Positions 11,640 through 22,493 of a stretch of 64,000 bases of DNA are shown here, piece after piece; positions within the stretch are counted from its first letter, which is position 1, and every line of letters begins with the position of its first letter. Source of the stretch: Nageia nagi (lineage: Eukaryota > Pinophyta); the NCBI GenBank assembly GCA_050084985.1, contig JBITNC010000001.1:91574001-91638000 (forward strand), given 5' to 3'. The notes under the pieces were generated by a model. The model made no database searches. It was not told the DNA's origin and saw only the letters and a program-made list of their open reading frames with translations. The translations under genes and the position numbers were made by a program.

Positions 11640-11890
11640 TCCTCCTCATGGGACCTGTAAAAAATATCTCAAGCCCTAAATCAAATGACACATCACTCCT
11701 CAATATCCTAATAACTGGTGTAGGTAACTCTTCTAAATTAGATGACACATCACTCCTTGGTCTCTTAGTAATTGGTGTAGATAACTCATTTGAATTAGAT
11801 GATACATCACTGCTAACAACTCTTTGAAGTTGAGGTGGTCAAATTTGAATATCTGAATCTAATGATACATCACTCCTCCCATGCATTGAT
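11640..11890 (-). repeat. Coding-like tandem repeats (about 57-63 bp) upstream of the SET-domain gene
   Basis: The words GA(C/T)ACATCACT(C/G) recur at about 11688, 11744, 11801 and 11864 (spacing 56, 57, 63). On the - strand they encode a repeat of about 19-21 residues of the form 'SDVSSN..EL.TPI..R'. The near-multiple-of-three spacing and conserved Ser/Asp/Pro positions suggest a translated, low-complexity N-terminal region or first exon of the SET-domain gene. Confidence 0.5.
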
Positions 11891-11899
11891 GGCATGATA

Positions 11900-13130
11900 T
11901 AAGCCAATTCACTAACATGTTTTATAATTTAAAGAAAAAAAGAGATTAGTATATGAATAGTAATAATCTACAAATCTTTCAATCTTAGACCAACTCAAAA
12001 ATACACAAAAAAAAGTTTTGCTTTTAGAATTAGAATTATTAAAGAAGTAAAAAAATTTCAACTACAAATATAAAATGATGATATACATTCTATGCAATAG
12101 AGAATACATCATCAATCATATGTAGCATGGGCCTAATTTCCCATCCAAAGTTAGAAGCCATTTCCCCCTCCTTATTGATCATTTAATGGTGATAGTGGGA
12201 ATGTTTGAAAAGTCATGCTAGTTGAGCATACCCCTTAATGTATCATTAAAATATACCCTTAAACAAATGACCTCCATAATTACCTTTTAGGTTTGTAGAA
12301 AAATATCAAATAAACTCTCATTATATCAAGATAGTCAAATTTATTAGGAGTAGCTTGAGAGAGAATTTAAAAAATGGATTTTCACATCAAGAGAATATCC
12401 TAATATACTATGAAGTATATAGGGGAATAGGAATAAAATATCTTAATAGAATGTGTCACCAATGAAAGTTCTTTTAGGATTTGTCATTATGGTTAGAGAG
12501 AATAGATGATGTACAAGTGCTTCAATTAGGTGCTTATTTGGAGACCCTAGAACAAAATGCTTGATTTAAAAGTGTCTTATATAGCCTCACTTGATATGGG
12601 GCCTATAAAGTTTTAAAAAGTAACTCACCATTTTAATTAGGTGAATGGAAAAGCCAAAACTTATTAAAATTAAGTATCCATCATAAGGAGGTAGGAAGAG
12701 AGCCACCAATCACCAAAATTGGGCTTATAACTATGAATTAGGGTGTTTAGGATACCATTTCCAATAATTTTGTTATGGTTTTTAGAATAAAATATCCATC
12801 TTTTATTGTAATTCATGAAGAGGGAAATGTTCTTTTAGATCCTTAACTAAAATTTGGCTCCTTATTTATGTTGGTAAGTTTTAAATTGATACAAATTTTA
12901 TACTAATGAATACATTCCTTGGTTTATCAAAAAATAAGGTTAGAGAGAAAGCAAATTCATTTTTTGAAGAACTTCTAATTTTTATGTATCCATTAAATGT
13001 CTCCTAAAGGTTAGCCCCAAATTATGATCATAAGGGATAAATACCTTATGTAATATTGGTTGATAAAAAAACATTTTCCAAGGTGATTATAACCATCCCA
13101 CTTAAGCCAAGGTTTGATATATTATAACCA
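11900..13130. other. CACTA interior without a recognised gene
   Basis: AT-rich on both strands, with short frames broken every 20-40 codons. I recognise no domain. It may be intronic or intergenic space between the oppositely oriented gene sets, or hold another eroded insertion. Confidence 0.35.
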
Positions 13131-13432
13131 TCCTAACCTACACTAACCCTAACCCTAACTACTAACCTTTAACTATAACCCTAACCTATAATCCTAACCC
13201 TAAACACTAAGTACCCTAACTATTAATCCTAACCCTAACACTAACCTTAACCCTAATGCTAACCATTAAGTACCCTAACTACTAACCATAACTTTAACCC
13301 TAACCACTAACCCTAAACCTATCCACTAAGTACCCTAACTCTATTCTAACCACTAAACCTAACTTGACCCTAACCATTAATCCTAACCTTAACCCTAACC
13401 ACTAACCCTAACCCTAACCCTAACCCATTTTC
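13131..13432 (+). repeat. Degenerate telomere-like array (CCCTAA variants)
   Basis: About 300 bp are built from CCCTAAC and variants such as CTAACCACTAA and CTAAGTACCCTAAC. The cleanest part, near 13404-13430, has four CCCTAA hexamers in a row. The typical plant telomere unit is the heptamer CCCTAAA, which is not what dominates here. Imperfection and internal position mean it is an interstitial repeat, not a chromosome end. Confidence 0.75.
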
Positions 13433-15670
13433 TAATTGCTAGCCCAAAACCTAATTGCTAACCCAAACGATAATGATTTTAACTTAAAATTTTATTTTAT
13501 TTTCAAAATAGGGATTTTTGTACACAAATTTAGAAATAAAAAGGGATGCAAAAAGATACACAAATTTGCATCCCTTGTCTCTTTTTTCATTGGATAACAC
13601 TAACAATTCAAAAATTAAAAAGTAGGGCTACTTGTCACTTTCCATAGAGCCATCTCTTAGTCAAAGGGGATACAAATTTGAGTTTCCATCAGGAGAGCAT
13701 CAAGTAAGTGGCATTTTATCTCATTTCACTCCAATCTAACTTAATTCTTACCATATTTCACTCAATTTTAACCTTTTTTTGGCATGTTTACTACATGATT
13801 TTGCATTTTGTGGGAGGAGAAAGGGTTTCTTCCAAATTCCTCTTCATTATTCATAATTTTCACAAGGTATGTAAGTTTTTACTTACATGTTTCAATTCCC
13901 CACAAATTTACACTACAAATGCTAGGGCTTTTCGAAATCTCTATAAATTTTGATTAAAAATTATCAACAATGCATGCTAAAATCAAAATTTAATTCCATA
14001 TGCTAGGGTTTTTTGAATTCTCCATGAATTTTTAGTTGAATATATCAATAAAGCACCATGAAATCAAAAACTAAACCCATTCCTTCTTTCAAATGCACCA
14101 AAAAAATCAAAATTAAATCCATTCTTCTCAACAATGCACCATAAAATCAAAAATACACCAAGAAATTGAAATTAATTCTTTACATTGCACCATAAACAAA
14201 ATGCTAGAAAAAATGAGGACATACCTATGAAATTCTTAACTCTAAAACTCTTCCTTGTTCTCCAAAAAGTTATCTTTTGCTACCAATTTTTGAAACTCTT
14301 TTTATGCTCCAAAAAGTTGCTTCTTAAACTAAGAATTCCATAAAACTTGCTTCAAATTTAGTAAATTTGGCATTAATTTAGTAAATTAAATATAATTTAG
14401 TAAATTTAATATAATTATTTATATAGTAAATTTAATAGAAGTTTTTACTAAATTTAGTATATTTAGAAAATGATGTCATTATAATACTGCTATTGTCATA
14501 TTCCTTGTATGAGTTTTATACCTTATGCATTTATTGACCTACTTTTAATGCCAGAAGGTCCTTTATTGCTTTCACAAAAGATTGCATGTTATAGGTAAAT
14601 ACCCCATGCATGTTAAATAGGTTGCATTTAACTATTTGGGATAAATAGATCTCACTATATTTAGATAATACCTTAAACCACCAAAGTAGCTTGATATTTA
14701 TCTTATCCTTTCACAACACTACTAAGGATAGGAACACATAATTAGCTTTGGCACTACTATCCTAACATGATCCCTTATATATCCCAACATACACCTAAAT
14801 GATATCTAGGCTAATATCATAGTTATGTGCATATCAATAATTGGGCTAATTAACATCATAGTTGGTAATTTATTTTGATGTTATTTAGTAAATGATATCA
14901 TCTCTAATTTTGATGAGAATAGAAAATATCAAAATATCAAATTTCTACTTACTTCCTTAAACATTGAAATGCTTATCTTTAATAACTAGTGATACTTCAA
15001 CCAAAAAACCCACAAAATAAAAATACATAAAAGTGTTGTCCTTTATCTTATGATTTATATAGGGAAAACAAAGTGCTCTTTTAAAATTTGAAGTATTGAA
15101 TACTATTGTTGATTTCTATTATAGTTAGAAAATAGTTTTTTTAAGGAATACTTCATTAGTTTGGCAATTGTAGTAGAATTACACCTGTTATGTTCTTTAA
15201 AATATTTATGTTGAAGTGGGAACTTAGGATGATGTTCAAAGAGTAAGAATACTGATGAAGGATAGTGGAATCAAGAAGACACATAGATATAGTTGGATTG
15301 AATTTGAAAAAATGGTACATGTTTTTCTTATATGATATTAAGTTAGATTGTTCAATTAAGTCAACTAAAGTATTCTTTTTTAACTAAACTATTTGTAGGA
15401 AAAGGGGAATTTGTGGCAACAATCCTATTTTGTTGAACTTTAATATCTATTACAATTTATTGAAATATTTTCCATGTGATATGCATTAATGAAATTATCA
15501 AAAAGCATCTTGACCATATATTTGTGGGGCATTAATTTCTTATCTTTGGTATTGTATACTTCATTAGTTTTGTGAATTATCGTAGAATGCAAATTCATAG
15601 ATATGTGTTTTTCATTCTATAATATTAACATCACTACTAAACTTTTGTTTACTTTCTTTTAGTGATCACC
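13433..15670. other. CACTA interior, AT-rich, with small repeats and no recognised gene
   Basis: Contains imperfect copies of a 'caccataaaatcaaaa' word at 14050-14210 and of 'agtaaatttaatat' at 14350-14460, the latter ending in the palindrome TACTAAATTTAGTA. From 14480 to 15670 I see only broken frames. The position between the two divergent gene sets makes this the likely promoter side of both. Confidence 0.35.
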
Positions 15671-15679
15671 ATTGACCAC

Positions 15680-17523
15680 ATATGGGGCATAAAAAGAAGG
15701 ATGAAAAAGATAAGATAATTCAAGAAAGAAATCAAAAGAAATGGATGCCAAAAAAAAAGATGAACTTGCAAATTAAATAAAAAAACACTTGTAAGTATCC
15801 ATATGTATTATGTAATATCAATGTACTTTTCAATTATACTATATATTTTTCATTAAGTAGGAAATGTAATCACTTATTTATTTAATTTCTTGAATAAACA
15901 AATGAGTTAAAGGGGGTTGTAAAATTTGCTAAACATATGTTTAGCCAAGATGAGTTGATGTTGATGATTGGGGGTGATGAGGCTAGAGGAGCAAGTGGTG
16001 TTACCACACCTGAGAGATATGGCATCACTCCTTTAGGTAATTATTTTTAATTAATTAGTTAATTTATTAAATAGTAATAAAAAATATTCTAATTCATATT
16101 TTGAATCATATTTGTGATATGATCTATGCAATATATGTATGTGCAGAGTTGATGAATCATCAATCTATGTTGATAATGACTCAAGGCTCGAAAAATATTC
16201 AAATTTATGTGAGGCCAAATGGAGAGGTCTTAAAGGATGAAAATGGTAATATTTTATGTTTGAAAAATATAAATTTACATATTTATTAGAAGTATATTGA
16301 TTTACTAATATGATTTCAACTATTTTTTAGGTTCACTATTTTACAAATCTCTCAAGAATACTATAATAGTAGCATTTGTAGAAACCCTTAACAAGCCATG
16401 GAAGAAATAAGATGATTTTGGCATGTATTTGTTTTCATTTTTTACATCATTTTTTGGTATGTATGTTTCCCATTCATTCATTTCATATTTCAAGAGACTA
16501 AAACTAATTTTTGTTTTCGTAGATAAAAGGAGAATAATAACAAACTTGAAACATGAATTTGGTGAAGGGTGGAGTGAGAAGAAAGTGCTCCAATAGGTAG
16601 GCTTGAATCTAAAAAGGGTTAGAGATCATGTCAAACAAAAAGTGATGAAACTTTCCCCTAACCAAAGAACCTTAGCATAGAAACTAGTTAACATCCATAA
16701 GAAGGTATGGAATATTATCATTGATATTTAATATTTGAACTTGATTAATTGATATTTTTAACATAATACTAATTAATTATTTTATAAAAAATTTTAGAAG
16801 ATGCTACTAAATAAAGTAGTCAAGGTAGATAAAAGGAAAGCATAAGGCTTGGAGACATCGCAAGAAAAAGTGAGAAGTCCCAACTTGCCAAATTAGGATG
16901 TAGTATTATGCATCGAGTGGGAAGTGGAGGGGCAAAGTATGTGGATATCCAATTTGTAAGTATATTTACTGCATGCAATGATTTTCAATGATATATAATT
17001 TTTTAAAATGAATATATAAATGGTTTTTAATATATTACTAATTAATTTTTTTGTATTTGAGAGATTTCAATTATTTTCTTGATGAAAATGAACACCAATA
17101 TGGCATTACATATGGTTACCATCCCCTGAGGGATAGGCTGAATGCTAGTGTAAGTAATTTAAATTATTTTAATTAATAAAGGAATATCATGAATTTATTG
17201 TAGGTGATGCATATTTTTTGTAAGTGTGATTATACATACACTAATATTTATTTTCATATTATTTGCAAATGGGTACTGCATCGTAGTAGGGATCTACATC
17301 CGAGGAGGGTGATTCAACATCTAGCCAAGATGTGAGATTTAAGGATTTTTTTGATGATGAGCTAACACATCCTAGTAGGGTAGAGCATAGTCATCATAGT
17401 GGCTTAGGTAGTGGATCAAGTAGTGGCTTAGGTAGTGAGTTAGGTGGTGATCAGTTAGGTCATGGCAGTGAGTCTTCAGGTAGTGAGTTTGGATCTAGTG
17501 ATGAGCTTGATATTGAGGACTAG
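15680..17523 (+). CDS. Multi-exon TNPA-like second gene of the CACTA element (putative)
   Basis: A series of short open exons is bounded by good plant splice sites. 'DEKDKIIQERNQKKW' (about 15698-15742) ends at a GTAAGT donor. 'FAKHMFSQDELMLMIGGDE' (about 15930-15985) leads to a GGTAATT donor near 16036. A third exon follows a TGTGCAG acceptor near 16146, a fourth follows TTTTTAG near 16330, and a fifth ('NLKHEFGEGW') follows TTTCGTAG near 16522. The last exon, after about 17270, encodes 'DFFDDELTHPSR' followed by a Gly/Ser/Glu-rich tail ending 'SDELDIED' at 17520. Basic N-terminus, multiple small exons and place in the element fit TNPA, the DNA-binding partner of TNPD that binds subterminal repeats, but no domain is diagnostic. 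A few stops (for example near 16597) suggest decay. Unlike classical En/Spm it lies on the strand opposite to TNPD. Confidence 0.5.
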
Positions 17524-17559
17524 TAGTACTATCATATTGTACTCATGATGTAAATAGTA

Positions 17560-17935
17560 CCATTGTATCATTTTTGATATATTATGTGGATTTATTGACA
17601 TAGACATATATATCATTTTAACATATTTTTATGTATAGATGTATATCATTTTGGCATATTCAAATGTCTATATGTATGCTATTTCAACATATTTTGATGT
17701 GGATGTTATCATTATTTTATCAACCCATATTTTGGCATATATATTTAACATATTTTGGCCCATTTTTGTCATATTTTTATGTATTATTGGCATATTATTT
17801 TGGAATATGAATCACATATTATTTTGACATATGAATCATGTATTATTTTGCCATACGATTGGTGTATTATTTTGGTGTATGATTGGCATAATGTTTTACA
17901 TATGATTGACATATTAATGGAAATGGAAAAATTAT
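17560..17935 (+). repeat. Degenerate ~20-25-bp tandem repeats ('tattattttggcatatga')
   Basis: More than ten imperfect copies of a unit around TATTATTTTG(A/G)CATATGA follow the TNPA-like stop codon. The open frames that overlap it are products of the repeat. Confidence 0.7.
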
Positions 17936-17939
17936 ATTA

Positions 17940-18305
17940 GATATTAAAATTAATTTTTTATAATTTTTAACCAAAATTGATGCAAATTTGAACTTAAAAA
18001 AATGATGTAACACCAAGCACAGAGGGGGTAAAATGCTTAAAAAATGATGTAAAAAAGGACCCCTGTAGATGCATTTTTCAATGCAAAAATTGACACCTTT
18101 CAATGCAAACCAAAGACACAAAAAGTGGCATAAAATATGCAAATATTTGACATAAAAATTTACTTTAAAATGACACAAAAAAGGATGCAACTTTAGGCAT
18201 ATTATTTATGTTGAAATTTGCATTCAAAAAAAGAGAAAAAATTTTAAAAAAATGCAAAGGGTACTAATGCAAAAAAGGATACAAATCAAGGTACATTTAG
18301 TAGTG
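17940..18305. repeat. Right subterminal repeat region and terminal repeat of the CACTA element
   Basis: Carries many copies of ATGCAAA/AGGATGCAA words (for example 17980, 18070, 18100, 18140, 18185, 18225, 18275) in the orientation complementary to the left end, and finishes with TAGTAGTG. These are the counterparts of the 6155-7000 repeats. Confidence 0.65.
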
Positions 18306-18308
18306 GTT

Positions 18309-19905
18309 ATTATATGGATGAAGTAGTATTAGAATATTATTCTATGATTATCCTAGAATATTCTAATAGAACAATTAAGACTAGATCTACTATCAAAGTT
18401 CCTACCCTAGAGATAGAGCCAATCTTGCCCAACTAATTCTAATCAACTATCATCAATCCCACATCCCAAGTTACCATCAAAGAGGCCTTTGGGAAAATTT
18501 TCTTACCATGGAAAAAGTTTTTCTAGAAAAATAATTTTCAAAAAAATAATTAGTTGATCAACCTTGTGCTTCCTTGGAAATCCAAGAAAGGGAAAAGGTA
18601 GCTAAGATATTTATATACCTATCACTAACTTAGGCCTAAAGAGAAGAAGCAAGTCACTCCTACAAAAGGAAATATTTGAATGAGAGTTCTTATTTAATTT
18701 TCCATACTACATCATGGATGATTTGAAGAGTATTCCATCAAAAGCATCACTCTTGTGATGAGCATTCGTAGAAAAATTTACCTATTGAAGATAGCACTCA
18801 TGATCCACACCAAAGGAGATGAAAGTTGGAACTATAGTATGGACACAGCTACAAAGTTACCAAGTATGGATAAAAATAGACCTCCCCCTTTCTACATCTC
18901 CCTTAAGTTTCAAGGATATGTTGTACATAATTGCATGATAGATTAAAGTTAGCCATGACTATAATGCCAAAGAAAGTATCTAATGTCATAAGATTAACTA
19001 CACTAGGGATACTCTTGGAATTCTCCAGTTTGATGGTACTAGTGTCAAAAACATTTTTATAGTGAAAATGTCCTAATGAAGCTTCACAAATGTTTAGGAT
19101 TCTCTATTGTCTAGGATGTCATATTTGTAAATCTTCCACCTATGTTTGATTTGTGCTTGTTAAGAGAATTCACCTTTAAATTAGGAGGGTATCTAGCTAT
19201 GGATTATTCCTATATAACCATTCCATTTAAGAATAAAATATTTAAGGTTGCTAATGAGCCTACCTCAAGATTTCTCATAGAGAAACTACCTCAAGTAAAT
19301 TTGATAAATAAGCAAACCATGTTATGCAATGTAGTTGAAATGGAATTGGATTTTGTAGATTTAGTTTTTGAACTCATGATCAAGTAGATTGAGATTAAAG
19401 GCATGTGAAGCTATGTAATTCTTAAAGAGATAATTGATATTCTAACCCTTACCCTTCAAAAGTTAGAGAATAAGATATATGGATAATGAACTTTGATGGA
19501 AAAAATCAAATAATGGTGTTGGTGCAAGAGTTGTTTTGAAGTCTTCATACTGGTGAAACAAAGAGATATTCATTTGTTGACTTGAAGTTACATAAATAAT
19601 GTAGCAAAATATGAAGCCCTATGTCTAGGATTAGAATAGGAAAAATGATAAAGTGCCTGATTATTTTTGATGATTCAGAGTTAGTCATCAATCAAGTGAA
19701 AAATAATTTCTTAAAAAAGTATCACTACCTGAAGAAATATAGAAATAGAGTGTGGGATTTATTGGAAAATTTTAGTTCTTTAAACATCACTATAATCCCT
19801 AGGGATCAAAACAATGAGGATGATGCCTTAGCTCATAAAGGATCGAAGTTTGATCCCACTCATCACTAGATGAAGAGGAAATATATGTTACATGCTACAA
19901 ATATC
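18309..19905 (+). pseudogene. Outer Tat-like gypsy, second piece: protease region and archaeal-type RNase H
   Basis: Coding resumes directly after the CACTA target duplication in the frame left at 6143. Blocks up to about 19080 fit the Gag-protease linker with many stops. 19142-19387 encodes 'LGGYLAMDYSYITIPFKNK', typical of the C-terminal side of the protease in Tat-like elements. From about 19480 an RNase H of the archaeal/plant type follows: 'MNFDG' (first catalytic Asp), an 'EAL' block near 19615, 'FDDSELVINQVK' (19660-19700, third acidic residue) and 'RDQNNEDDALA' (19801-19832). Stops and a frameshift separate these. The frame ends near 19905, where the - strand chromovirus LTR begins. 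The rest of pol continues at 34430. Confidence 0.7.
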
Positions 19906-19929
19906 AAAAGGGAAATATTACAAAAATGA

Positions 19930-20280
19930 AACAAATATTGATTTGGAATAGAGAAAATGATAATTATATATGGAAATAATAGATCATGCACGATAAATAA
20001 ATACAAAATAAAGATAAGGATAGGATTTTATTCAATAGTAATAGAATCATAGGTTGCTTCAGGTGGCTACCTTCTTACAACTCCCAAAAGTGAAAAGTAA
20101 TGTTCAAGATCCATTTCTCCACACACTTTATCTATTTATAATAAACTAATCCTAACCCTAATAGTAATGCAAAATCAGGCCCCACCCTTACAATCACAAT
20201 ATTATGATTTACAATATAGGTTGATAATTAAATAAAATACTAATACTAACACTAAAATGTTAGGATGTAGGATCCTAACA
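19930..20280 (-). mobile_element. 3' LTR of the chromovirus
   Basis: Read on the - strand the LTR begins TGTTAGGATC directly after a polypurine tract. A near-palindromic start (TGTTAGGATCCTACATCCTAACA is interrupted symmetry at 20258-20280) is conspicuous. The far end near 19930 is set by the end of the aRNase H coding sequence of the host element. No partner LTR remains in the window. Confidence 0.55.
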
Positions 20281-20282
20281 TG

Positions 20283-20298
20283 CCACCCCTCTTGGGAT
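20283..20298 (-). other. Polypurine tract of the chromovirus
   Basis: On the - strand a run CCCAAGAGGGGTGGCA immediately precedes the LTR start, the place where plus-strand DNA synthesis is primed. Confidence 0.6.
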
Positions 20299-20309
20299 GA
20301 AACTTTGTC

Positions 20310-21560
20310 CTCAAAGCTTGAAGTGTGGAAACTATTGCTATAAATAATGAAGTATTTCCCATGTTGCATCTTCTAGTGCCATGCCTTGCCACTACACAAG
20401 GAATTCTATGATGGAGTGATTATGAAGCTATCATGAATGTTGATCCAAAATTGCCTTAGGTAAATTTCCATTGATCCATCCTTCACCAAATCAGGTAATT
20501 ATTTCTAAAATTGAAACTTTGATCCAACCACTTTCTTGAGATAAGAGACATGACACACTAGGTGAATCTTAGAAGAAGTAGGAAGCTCCAACTTGTATGC
20601 AGCTAGGCCAATGCGCTATAACACCTTGTAAGGACCATAAAACTTTGGGGCCAATTTTTGAGGGCCTTTTATTTTTAAGAATTTTTGGCAATAAGGTTGT
20701 AGCCTCAGAAAGACCATGTCATCTACCTGAACTCTCTTTCCACATGTTGCTATCAACCTATTATTTCATACGATGTTGGGATATCTAAAGGTTATCCTTG
20801 AGCAAATTAAGAATATCATCCCAAGTAACTAAATTTAGTCAACTTTCTTGAACTTTACTAGTACCTACAACATATGAGGTGACTATTGGTGGAGTTTGAC
20901 CATACACTACTTCATAAGGGATCATCTTGCTAGCAGAATGATAAGATGTATTATACCACCACTCAACCAAGGGAAGCCATCATACCCAATGCATAGGTTA
21001 TGCTAAATCAAAACAACATAAATATGTTTCTAAGCATTTGTTAATAGTTTTAATCTAACCATCAGTTTGTGGGTGATATGCTAAGCTCATGTTTAGTTGG
21101 GTACCTTGTAATTTAAAAAGCTCTTGCCAAAAATGACTTGTAAAAGTGGGATCATGATCATTGATAATCATCTCTAGCATGCCATGTAGTTTGAAAATTG
21201 TATCCAAGAATAATTATTCCATTATCACTACTTTGTAGGGATGATCCAATGAACCAAAATAAGCATATTTGGATAACCAATCAACCATTACTGAAATATT
21301 GATTTACCATGGGATTTAGGAAGGCCTTCAATGAAATCCATTGAGATATTGATCCATGTATGGTTAAGTATTGAAAGAGGTTGAAGGAGTCCTAGAGTAC
21401 CCATTATATCACCCTTTTATTGTTGACACACATCATAAGCTACCACAAACTGCTTGATATCTAATTTCATACCTATCCAATAGAACAACCATGCCACCCG
21501 CTTATAAGTTTTCAAAAATCCATCATGTCTTGATGTAGGTGTGGAATGCAATTTGGTAAG
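20310..21560 (-). pseudogene. Chromovirus integrase and chromodomain
   Basis: Translated - strand blocks run from about 21400 down. 'MVDWLSKYAYF' (about 21265-21300) contains the first catalytic Asp region. 'INDHDPTFTS' (about 21140-21170) carries the second Asp. 'YHPQTDG' (about 21065-21085) precedes the catalytic Glu position, where a stop now stands. 'FYGPYKVL' and 'AYKLELP' (about 20590-20640) are the usual C-terminal GPF/Y module. A chromodomain follows: 'IIEFLV' and 'WQGMALEDATWE' at 20341-20413, the motif that in chromoviruses reads histone marks to target insertion. Several in-frame stops make it inactive. Confidence 0.72.
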
Positions 21561-21613
21561 TATTTTTTATTTACATTTTGAAGGAGATGCTAACAAAATT
21601 TGGCCTTTGAATC

Positions 21614-22490
21614 TCAAAATACCATCATGCCACATGTGGTGTGGTTTACTAGCATGGTCTTGAGTGATCTATTTAGCAATTCTTGGGTGGAGCTATCCTC
21701 TACCAAGTATTGTTTAACTTTATCCAACCATTGAGTAATAGGAGATGAAAGAGCTTGCAGTGCTAATTGATCTTCAAATTTTCTAGACAAAGCATCAACA
21801 ACCACATTCTCCTTACCTTTACGGTATACTATCTCATAATCATACCCTAGTAGTTTGGTCACCCATTTTTGTTGCTCAAGTGTAGAAATGCATTTCTTAA
21901 TGAAAAATTTCAAACTATGATGATCTATGAGGTTGATGAAATGGAAACTAATGAGATATGGTCTCCAACATTGAACTACATGAATGATGGCAAGCATTTC
22001 TTTTTCATAAGTGGATTTACCCAAATTTTTTCCAGAGAGTGCTCTACTAGTGAATTCCAAGGGACACCCCTCCTATATTAATACTACCCCAATTCCTACT
22101 CCATAAGCATCACTTTCTATCACAAAGATTTTAGAAAAATTTGTCATTGCTAATATCAAGGTGGTACACATCACCTCCTTGAGCTTAAGGAAAGCTGCCT
22201 CAGCTTGAGGGGACCATTGGAAATCATTCTTTTTCAACAACATGGTTAGAGGTCCTACAAGCTTGCCATAATCCTTCACAAATTTCTAATAATAGCCTAT
22301 CAACCCTAAGAATCCTTGAAGGCTTTTTAAATATTTAGGAATACACCAATTCTGCATGTTAGTAATCTTTTATGGATCCACCTTAACTCCCTCTTCAGAT
22401 ATAACATGGCCTAAGTAGTCAATTTCCCTCTTACTGAATGAGCATTTTGATTTTTTTGCATATAGCTAGTGTTCTTTCAAAATTTGTAAG
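21614..22490 (-). pseudogene. Chromovirus RT C-terminus and RNase H
   Basis: Next to the copia insertion the - strand encodes the end of RT ('[19 protein letters not shown]' frame near 22395-22450). The connection domain is 'KDYGKLVGPLTMLLKK' (22220-22279). RNase H follows with 'VIESDAYGVGIG' (about 22090-22125), 'STYEKEMLAII' (about 21985-22017) and 'DHHSLKFF' (about 21905-21928), which hold the usual Asp-Glu-Asp residues. It ends with 'DYEIVYRKGKENVVVDALSR' (21787-21846), the typical gypsy RNase H tail, which has the fourth Asp. Only one frame change separates the two long frames 22073-22279 and 21614-22060, so this is the best preserved part of the chromovirus. Confidence 0.82.
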
Positions 22491-22493
22491 GTT
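22489..22493. other. Target-site duplication (left) of the copia element
   Basis: AGGTT here is repeated at 32123-32127 on the other side of the copia element. A 5-bp duplication is standard for this class. Confidence 0.9.

Larger units (their letters stand above)
6147..18305. mobile_element. CACTA (En/Spm) DNA transposon, 12,159 bp, with 3-bp target duplication
   Basis: The ends are CACTACTA (6147-6154) and its complement TAGTAGTG (18298-18305), flanked by GTT on both sides (6144-6146 and 18306-18308), the 3-bp duplication expected of this superfamily. Both ends carry subterminal repeats of the type 'GATGCAAATTT' and 'AAGGATGCAAA'. Inside are a TNPD-type transposase gene (- strand), a multi-exon TNPA-like gene (+ strand) and a SET-domain gene (- strand). 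The perfect terminal repeat is only 8 bp, then diverges. The element interrupts gag of a gypsy retrotransposon and the gypsy reading frame is continuous across the junction, which fixes the boundaries. The coding parts carry stops, so this copy is probably not autonomous. Confidence 0.88.

Noticed and set aside
13131-13432. A real telomere
   Set aside because: The repeats are degenerate, short and inside a transposon with sequence on both sides.
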